Shown in pieces: positions 10,901 through 15,453 of a stretch of 15,453 nucleotides of DNA. This stretch comes from Pseudomonadota bacterium. Its GTDB lineage: Bacteria > Pseudomonadota > Alphaproteobacteria > Azospirillales > Azospirillaceae. The translations under genes and the position numbers were made by a program. The notes beneath the pieces are model-generated. The model worked only from the letters and a program-made list of their open reading frames with translations, searched no databases and was not told the DNA's origin. The DNA lies in assembly GCA_023416455.1 (NCBI GenBank), contig JAEZHQ010000185.1, forward strand, positions 1-15,453. Reading direction: 5' to 3'. Numbering within the stretch: the stretch's first letter is position 1; each line of letters opens with the position of its first letter.

Positions 10901-11005
10901 GGAATAATCGGAGAGAAGATAATCGGTTCCCGGCTGTGATCTATTGATGATTTTAGAGATCGGATGGCCGAACGTCTCAAAGGAACTTCGGCCTGGTGAC
11001 CTAGG
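10901..11005 (-). promoter_or_regulatory. Motif pair upstream of regulator 2, shared with regulator 1
   Basis: On the minus strand CCTAGGT (10999-11005) precedes CGATTATTCC (10901-10910). Both are found in the same order before the other regulator. In addition ATAATCGG is repeated at 10904-10911 and 10919-10926, 15 bases apart. CCTAGG itself is palindromic. Confidence 0.4.
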
Positions 11006-11125
11006 CCAGGGGCCACAGGGGACGGGGCGGGGAGGATTGACATCCGCATACACGCCATCTGCCGTTCGGCCAGGGCCATCCCCGCCTGCGCGGCCGCGAG
11101 GAGGCTCCAAGCGCCGGGGCGCATG

Positions 11126-11136
11126 CTATATAGAAT
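11126..11136 (+). promoter_or_regulatory. Possible uvrD -10 region
   Basis: CTATATAGAAT provides two overlapping good -10 hexamers (CTATAT, TAGAAT) about 40 bases before the uvrD start. The expected -35 position is GC-rich and does not match consensus. Confidence 0.4.
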
Positions 11137-11174
11137 GGGTCCCGCAAGCGGACCTTCCCGCAGACTGGTGCCTC

Positions 11175-13526
11175 ATGTCCGATCCCTACGCCTATGACGA
11201 CCCGCTGAGCCACGCCGCGGCCCCGACGCCCGCCCCGGCCCGGCGCTTCGCCTATCTCGACGGCCTCAACCCGTCCCAGCGCGAGGCGGTGGAAGCCCTC
11301 GACGGCCCCGTCCTGGTGCTGGCCGGGGCCGGGACGGGCAAGACGCGGGTGCTGACGACCCGGCTGGCGCACCTGCTGATGACCCGGCGCGCCGCCGCCT
11401 TCCAGGTGCTGGCGGTGACCTTCACCAACAAGGCCGCCCGCGAAATGCGCGAGCGCGTCGCCACCCTGATGGGAATCGAGCCGGAGGGCTGGTGGCTGGG
11501 CACCTTCCACGCCCTGGCGGCGCGCATCCTGCGCCGCCACGCCGAGCTGGTCGGCCTGAAGTCCAGCTTCACCATCCTCGACACCGACGACCAGATCCGC
11601 CTGGTCAAGCAGCTGCTGGACGCCGGGAACATCGATTCGAAGAAGTGGCCGGCGCGGCAGGTGCTGGGGGTGATCGAGCGCTGGAAGGACCGTGGCCTGA
11701 CGCCCGACCGGCTGGCCGAGTCCGACGGCGGCGACGTGGCCGGCGGGCGCGTGGTCGACCTCTACCGCCAGTACCAGGAGCGGCTGCGCACCCTGAACGC
11801 CTGCGACTTCGGCGACCTCCTGCTCCACAACCTCGCCATCTTCCAGAAGCACCCCGACGTGCTCGCCGAATACCACCGCAAGTTCCGCTACATCCTCGTC
11901 GACGAGTATCAGGACACCAACGTCGCCCAGTATCTCTGGCTGCGCATCCTCTGCCAGGCGCACAAGAACATCTGCTGCGTCGGCGACGAGGACCAGTCGA
12001 TCTACGCCTGGCGCGGCGCCGAGATCGGGAACATCCTGCGCTTCGAGACCGACTTCCCGGGCGCCAAGCTGGTGAAGCTGGAGCAGAACTACCGCTCCAC
12101 CGGGCACATCCTGTCGGCCGCCTCCGGCCTGATCGCCAACAACAAGGGCCGGCTGGGCAAGACGCTGTGGACCGAGGCCGACGGCGGAGAGCCGGTGCGC
12201 GTGCGCGGCGTCTGGGACGGCGAGGAGGAGGCGCGCTGGGTCGGCGAGGAGATCGAGGCGCTGCAACGCCAGGGCGTGGCGCTGTCGCAGATCGCCATCC
12301 TGGTGCGCGCCGGCTTCCAGACCCGCGAGTTCGAGGAGCGCTTCATCACGCTCGGACTGCCCTACAAGGTCCTGGGCGGCCCCCGCTTCTACGAGCGCCA
12401 GGAGATCCGCGACGCGCTCGCCTATTTCCGGGTGGTCGCCTCCCCCGACGACGACCTCGCCTTCGAGCGCATCGTCAACGTGCCCAAGCGCGGCATCGGC
12501 CCGGCGGCGCTCCAGTGCCTCCACCAGGCGGCGCGGGCGCAGGGACTGCCGCTGACCGAGACCGGCTGGGCGCTGACCGGGACCGACGAGCTGAAGCCCA
12601 AGCTGCGCGCCACGCTGCGCGCCCTGCTCCAGGATTTCTTCCGCTGGCGCGGCCTCGCCGCGACCCTGCCGCACACCGATCTGGCGCGCATGATCCTGGA
12701 CGAGTCGGGCTACACCCGCATGTGGCAGGAGGACAAGACGCCCGAGGCGCCCGGCCGGCTGGAAAACCTGAAGGAGCTGATCACCGCCATGGCCGAGTTC
12801 GAGAATCTCGGCGGCTTCCTGGAGCATGTGGCGCTGGTCATGGAGAACGCCGAGGCCGCCGGGGCCGACCAGGTCACGGTGATGACCCTGCACGGCGCCA
12901 AGGGGCTGGAGTTCGACATCGTCTTCCTCCCCGGCTGGGAGGAAGGGGTGTTCCCCAACCAGCGCGCGCTGGACGAGACCGGCATCGCCGGCCTGGAGGA
13001 GGAACGGCGGCTCGCCTACGTCGGCCTCACCCGCGCCCGCAAGCGCGCCTACGTCAGCCACGCCGCCAACCGGCGCCTCTACGGCAACTGGGTCAGCGCC
13101 ATCCCCTCCCGCTTCGTCGACGAGCTTCCCGACGCGGACGTGGAGGCCGAGGCGGCCAGCGGACTCTTCGCCGGGACCGGCGGCGGGGTGCCGGGCGGCG
13201 GCCACGGGGGCGGAGGCTACGGAAACGGGGGCTATGGGGGCGGGGGCTATGGGGGCGGGGGCTATGGGGGCGGCTTCGCCTTCCGCTCCCCGCCGCGCCA
13301 GCCCCCCGCCCCGCGCACCATCACGCTGGACGGCGGCTCCTACCAGGTGGCGCCGCGAACCCGGCCGGACGCCCCCTTCCCCAAGGGGGCGCGGGTGTTC
13401 CACCAGAAGTTCGGCTACGGCACCGTCACCGCGGTCGAGCAGGACAAGCTGCACATCGACTTCGACCAGGCCGGCCCGAAGAAGGTCATGGACAGCTTCG
13501 TCGTCCCCGCCGACCAGGCGGGGTGA
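11175..13526 (+). CDS. uvrD: ATP-dependent 3'-5' DNA helicase UvrD/PcrA
   Basis: This is an SF1A helicase of 783 residues that acts in nucleotide excision and mismatch repair. Motifs in order: Q motif LNPSQREAV (31-39), Walker A AGAGTGKT (50-57, K56), Ia VTFTNKAAREM, motif II DEYQD (243-247), III GDEDQSIYAWRGA, IV EQNYRST, V TLHGAKGLEFD (571-581) and VI AYVGLTRARKR. After the core, residues about 665-700 form a Gly/Tyr-rich repeat tail. A C-terminal module follows (about 736-776, KGARVFHQKFGYGTVTAVE), like the tudor-type domain that lets PcrA/UvrD contact RNA polymerase. The ATG at 11175 is used because the product then begins at a usual distance before the Q motif; its ribosome site is weak, and the frame stays open upstream. 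An 11- to 12-bp stem-loop follows the stop before prmA. Confidence 0.95.
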   Translation: MSDPYAYDDPLSHAAAPTPAPARRFAYLDGLNPSQREAVEALDGPVLVLAGAGTGKTRVLTTRLAHLLMTRRAAAFQVLAVTFTNKAAREMRERVATLMGIEPEGWWLGTFHALAARILRRHAELVGLKSSFTILDTDDQIRLVKQLLDAGNIDSKKWPARQVLGVIERWKDRGLTPDRLAESDGGDVAGGRVVDLYRQYQERLRTLNACDFGDLLLHNLAIFQKHPDVLAEYHRKFRYILVDEYQDTNVAQYLWLRILCQAHKNICCVGDEDQSIYAWRGAEIGNILRFETDFPGAKLVKLEQNYRSTGHILSAASGLIANNKGRLGKTLWTEADGGEPVRVRGVWDGEEEARWVGEEIEALQRQGVALSQIAILVRAGFQTREFEERFITLGLPYKVLGGPRFYERQEIRDALAYFRVVASPDDDLAFERIVNVPKRGIGPAALQCLHQAARAQGLPLTETGWALTGTDELKPKLRATLRALLQDFFRWRGLAATLPHTDLARMILDESGYTRMWQEDKTPEAPGRLENLKELITAMAEFENLGGFLEHVALVMENAEAAGADQVTVMTLHGAKGLEFDIVFLPGWEEGVFPNQRALDETGIAGLEEERRLAYVGLTRARKRAYVSHAANRRLYGNWVSAIPSRFVDELPDADVEAEAASGLFAGTGGGVPGGGHGGGGYGNGGYGGGGYGGGGYGGGFAFRSPPRQPPAPRTITLDGGSYQVAPRTRPDAPFPKGARVFHQKFGYGTVTAVEQDKLHIDFDQAGPKKVMDSFVVPADQAG
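13205..13273 (+). repeat. 15-base tandem repeat coding the Gly/Tyr tail of UvrD
   Basis: Three nearly perfect copies of GGCTATGGGGGCGGG start at 13230, 13245 and 13260, preceded by two degenerate units. They encode GYGGG repeats. The coding strand has six runs of five G (first 13227-13231, last 13266-13270) separated alternately by CTAT and C. Confidence 0.9.
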
Positions 13527-13560
13527 CGCCGTCCCGGCCCGCCGCCGCCCCTGTGGCGGC

Positions 13561-13594
13561 CGTGCCGCAGGGACCGCCCCCGCCCTGCGGCACG
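13561..13594. terminator. Strong stem-loop between uvrD and prmA
   Basis: A perfect 12-bp stem (13561-13572 with 13583-13594, CGTGCCGCAGGG and its complement) closes a 10-base loop, 35 bases after the uvrD stop. There is no T tract, so it may be a transcript-stabilising hairpin or a weak terminator rather than an intrinsic one. Confidence 0.5.
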
Positions 13595-13684
13595 ATGGCC
13601 CGCCGCCGGAACCTCTTGGTGCACCGGAGGCTTGGTGGTAAACCCGCATCACCGCCGCGCCCACCCACCACAACGACCCGTCCC

Positions 13685-14587
13685 ATGTCCCGCACCATGC
13701 TCTGGCGCCTCGCGCTCGTCGTCCCCGAGGCCCATGCCCCCGCCTTCGCGGAGGCCGTGGGCGACCATGCCGATGCGGTGTCCACCTTCGAGCTTGAGGA
13801 GGGCGGGAACTGGCTGGTCGAAGCCACCCTCCACGGCGAGCCTGACCAGCCGCGCCTCGCCGCCCGCGTCGCCGTCCTGGCCGAGGCGCTGGGCCTGCCG
13901 GAGCCCAAGCTGATCGTCGAGGCGCTGCCCTCCATCGACTGGGTCTCGCACAGCTACCAGGGCTTCCCGCCGATTCGCGCCGGCCGCTTCTTCGTGCACG
14001 GCTCGCACCACGACGGCACGGTGCCGGCCGGCAGCATCCCGCTCCTGGTCGATGCCGCCACCGCCTTCGGCACCGGCGAGCACGGCTCGACCAAGGGCTG
14101 CCTGCTGGCGCTCGACCGGCTGTCGCGCCGCCTCCGCCTGCCGCGCAGGGGCCGCGGCGGCGCGCTCGACATGGGCTGCGGCTCGGGCATCCTGGCGCTG
14201 GCCATGGCCAAGCGGTGGGGCATCCCCGTCACCGCCGCGGACATCGACCCCGAGGCGGTGCGCGTCACCCGCATCAACGCCGTGATCAACGGGGTCAGGA
14301 CGCGCGTCCGCGCCGAGGGGGGCGACGGCTACCACACCCCCGTCGTCGGCCGGCACAAGCCCTACGGCCTGATCACCGCCAATATCCTGGCCCGCCCGCT
14401 GGCCCGCATGGCGCCGCAGCTGCGCCGGCACCTGAAGCCCGGCGGCGTGGCCGTGCTGGCCGGGCTGCTGAACCGCCAGGAGCGCCACGTCCTCCAGGCC
14501 CACCGCGCCCAGGGGCTCCATCTCGTCGCCCGCATCCCGGTCGGGGAATGGACGACGCTGGTGGTGCGGCGGCCGCGCCGGCGCTGA
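13685..14587 (+). CDS. prmA: Ribosomal protein L11 methyltransferase PrmA
   Basis: PrmA trimethylates ribosomal protein L11 at several positions using S-adenosylmethionine. The product has 300 residues, the usual family length. An N-terminal substrate-recognition domain (about 1-80) precedes the class I methyltransferase domain. Visible there are AFGTGEHGSTKGCL (127-140, a PrmA signature normally GTGxHxTT), the SAM-binding ALDMGCGSGIL (160-170), acidic loop AADIDPEAV (184-192) and the catalytic TANILARPL (231-239). The ATG at 13685 has no clear ribosome site, nor does the ATG at 13697 (MLWRLAL), so the start is uncertain by four residues. It lies 158 bases after uvrD and 73 before the TerB-like gene on the same strand. 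The uvrD-prmA neighbourhood is, as I recall, common in alphaproteobacteria. Confidence 0.93.
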   Translation: MSRTMLWRLALVVPEAHAPAFAEAVGDHADAVSTFELEEGGNWLVEATLHGEPDQPRLAARVAVLAEALGLPEPKLIVEALPSIDWVSHSYQGFPPIRAGRFFVHGSHHDGTVPAGSIPLLVDAATAFGTGEHGSTKGCLLALDRLSRRLRLPRRGRGGALDMGCGSGILALAMAKRWGIPVTAADIDPEAVRVTRINAVINGVRTRVRAEGGDGYHTPVVGRHKPYGLITANILARPLARMAPQLRRHLKPGGVAVLAGLLNRQERHVLQAHRAQGLHLVARIPVGEWTTLVVRRPRRR

Positions 14588-14660
14588 CCCGCCGGCGGAT
14601 CATGCCGCCCCCGGGGCTGTTAAGGCAGCATCACCCCCGAGGCCGAGGCAGGGAGGACCG

Positions 14661-15128
14661 ATGCTGAACCGGATCAGGGCGCTGTTCCAGGAGCCCGAAC
14701 GCCGCGACACCGGCCGGGATGCGTTGCAGGCGGCGGCCGCCGCCCTGCTCGTCGAGACGGCGCGCACCGACGACACCATCGACGAGGCCGAGCGCGCCCG
14801 CATCCTCGACGTCACCCGCCGCCACTTCAACCTGAGCGAGGAGGAGGCGCAGGACCTCCTCTCCGCCGCCGTGTTCGACACCGAAGGGGTGTCGCCGCAC
14901 CACCGCTACGTCAGCGTCATCATGGAGCGCTGCCCGCCCGACCAGCGCCTGTGGATCATCGAGATGCTGTGGGAGGTCGCCTACGCCGACGGCCACCTGA
15001 ACGACCTTGAGGCCAACCTGCTGCGCCGCATCGGCGGCCTGCTCCACGTCTCCGACCGGGATCGCGGCGCCGCCCGCAAGCGCGTCCTCCAGCGGCTCGG
15101 CCTGCCGGAGGACAGCGGCCTGCCCTGA
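14661..15128 (+). CDS. TerB-like (COG4103-type) cytoplasmic protein
   Basis: The 155-residue all-helical product resembles the TerB/DjlA-N-terminal superfamily. Typical features are an acidic helix-turn ARTDDTIDEAERARI (about 34-48), a second one AYADGHLNDLEANLLRRI (107-124) with metal-ligand-like D110, D115 and E117, and the HFNLSEEEAQDLL connector. Related proteins are annotated as tellurite-resistance TerB, but this short stand-alone form occurs outside ter operons and its real role is not known. No ter genes are near, so tellurite resistance should not be assumed. The ATG at 14661 has a good GGGAGG site (14651-14656) with 4-base spacing. The gene follows prmA by 73 bases and probably shares its transcript. 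Family assignment rests on pattern recognition. Confidence 0.8.
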   Translation: MLNRIRALFQEPERRDTGRDALQAAAAALLVETARTDDTIDEAERARILDVTRRHFNLSEEEAQDLLSAAVFDTEGVSPHHRYVSVIMERCPPDQRLWIIEMLWEVAYADGHLNDLEANLLRRIGGLLHVSDRDRGAARKRVLQRLGLPEDSGLP

Positions 15129-15169
15129 CCGGCCGCACCGGACCGGCCGCACCGGACCAGCCGCACCGG
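15128..15169. repeat. Three tandem 14-base repeats after the TerB-like gene
   Basis: ACCGGCCGCACCGG occurs at 15128, 15142 and 15156, the third copy with one mismatch (A for G). The first base is the last base of the TerB-like stop codon. Confidence 0.9.
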
Positions 15170-15189
15170 ACCAAAGTGCGCGGCTCCGC

Positions 15190-15218
15190 TTGCGCCGCGC
15201 CGCCCGGGTGCCTAGCCT
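15190..15218 (+). promoter_or_regulatory. Weak candidate promoter for the gene at 15256
   Basis: TTGCGC (15190-15195) and TAGCCT (15213-15218) are 17 bases apart. Each matches half of the consensus and spacing is ideal; GC-rich context makes chance likely. Confidence 0.3.
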
Positions 15219-15255
15219 TTGGGGATCGGCTTCACCGGACGAGGAAACGCCCCCC

Positions 15256-15453
15256 GTGTCCAGCGCGTACCGCGGCGACGAAACCCTGGCCCATCTCCTG
15301 ACCCAAGCAGGAATCGACCGCCGGCCCGCGGAGATCCGCGCGCTGATCGCCGGCGTGCTGGCGGCGCCCGAGAGCCATGACCCCGACGGCTGGCTCGTCC
15401 TGGTGGGCGCGGCGCTGCCCGAGGCGCTCGCCGGGCAGCTCCGCGCCCTCAAG
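15256..15453 (+). CDS. N-terminal fragment of an unidentified protein, possibly aminopeptidase P
   Basis: Sixty-six codons are open from GTG 15256 to the window edge; the 3' end is missing. The peptide begins MSSAYRGDETLAHLLTQAGI and contains IRALIAGVLAAPESHDPDGW. It has the codon bias of its neighbours, and a GAGGA site (15240-15244) lies 11 bases upstream, rather far. I cannot identify the family from this piece alone. In several alphaproteobacteria a Xaa-Pro aminopeptidase (pepP) follows prmA, and some have an N-terminal extension before the creatinase-like domain, so that is the leading guess. No catalytic motif is visible. Confidence 0.6.
   Translation, partial: MSSAYRGDETLAHLLTQAGIDRRPAEIRALIAGVLAAPESHDPDGWLVLVGAALPEALAGQLRALK

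Larger units (their letters stand above)
10664..11174. other. Divergent intergenic region between regulator 2 and uvrD
   Basis: This 511-base gap includes a low-GC block (about 10775-10985) unlike the surrounding sequence. It contains the 12-bp palindrome, the ATAATCGG repeat and the shared regulator motifs. A GC-rich part (10990-11120) leads to a TATATAGAAT element before uvrD. The minus-strand reading frame of regulator 2 stays open across it, but the predicted peptide shows no domain. No other gene was seen. Confidence 0.6.

Noticed and set aside
10664..11110. In-frame upstream extension of regulator 2 by about 149 codons
   Set aside because: No recognisable domain, covers the AT-rich regulatory region, and receiver homology starts at the ATG at 10663.
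11492..14587. Very long plus-strand frame crossing uvrD in another frame and continuing as prmA
   Set aside because: Only the prmA part is meaningful; the rest is an out-of-frame Arg/Pro/Gly shadow of uvrD, not a fusion protein.
14661..15128. Tellurite-resistance operon
   Set aside because: Only a single TerB-like gene is present, without terA, terC, terD or terZ, so the resistance label is not supported.
14631..15452. Long minus-strand frame antisense to the TerB-like gene and the last gene
   Set aside because: Low-complexity product; the plus-strand genes have ribosome sites and family resemblance.

Overview
This is a GC-rich window of bacterial chromosome, almost fully coding. Protein style and gene order (ftsZ tail ending in DIPAFLRRQ followed by lpxC; a uvrD-prmA-terB run) point to an alphaproteobacterium, most likely Rhodospirillales and Azospirillum-like. 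That placement is inference from remembered family features; no search was run.

Layout. Positions 1-271 hold the 3' end of ftsZ, closed by a strong intrinsic terminator. lpxC (580-1518, +) follows with its own leader and terminator. A repeat-rich 424-base gap separates it from convergent ligA (1943-4330, -). Divergent from ligA is a small gene of unknown function (4502-5014, +), which converges on a subtilisin-like protease with a C-terminal CBM60-like calcium/xylan-binding region (5045-6436, -). Continuing on the minus strand are groEL (6643-8271) and groES (8288-8605), then two NarL/FixJ-type response regulators (9037-9738 and 9974-10663) with no sensor kinase nearby. A 511-base divergent region leads to the plus-strand group uvrD/pcrA (11175-13526), prmA (13685-14587), a TerB-like gene (14661-15128) and the 5' end of another gene running off the edge at 15453.

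Function. Most genes are housekeeping: division (FtsZ), lipid A synthesis (LpxC), DNA ligation and repair (LigA, UvrD), protein folding (GroES/GroEL) and ribosomal protein L11 methylation (PrmA). The accessory part is the protease, the two orphan regulators and the unknown gene.

I did not find a clearly new multi-gene system. The best leads are: an ungapped internal duplication of the helix-hairpin-helix module in LigA; a leaderless subtilase fused to a carbohydrate-binding-like module; a response regulator lacking one acidic-pocket Asp; sequence motifs shared upstream of both regulators; a nine-histidine run in the FtsZ linker; a G-quadruplex-prone Gly/Tyr repeat in uvrD; and several strong stem-loops, one built from the stop codons of two convergent genes.
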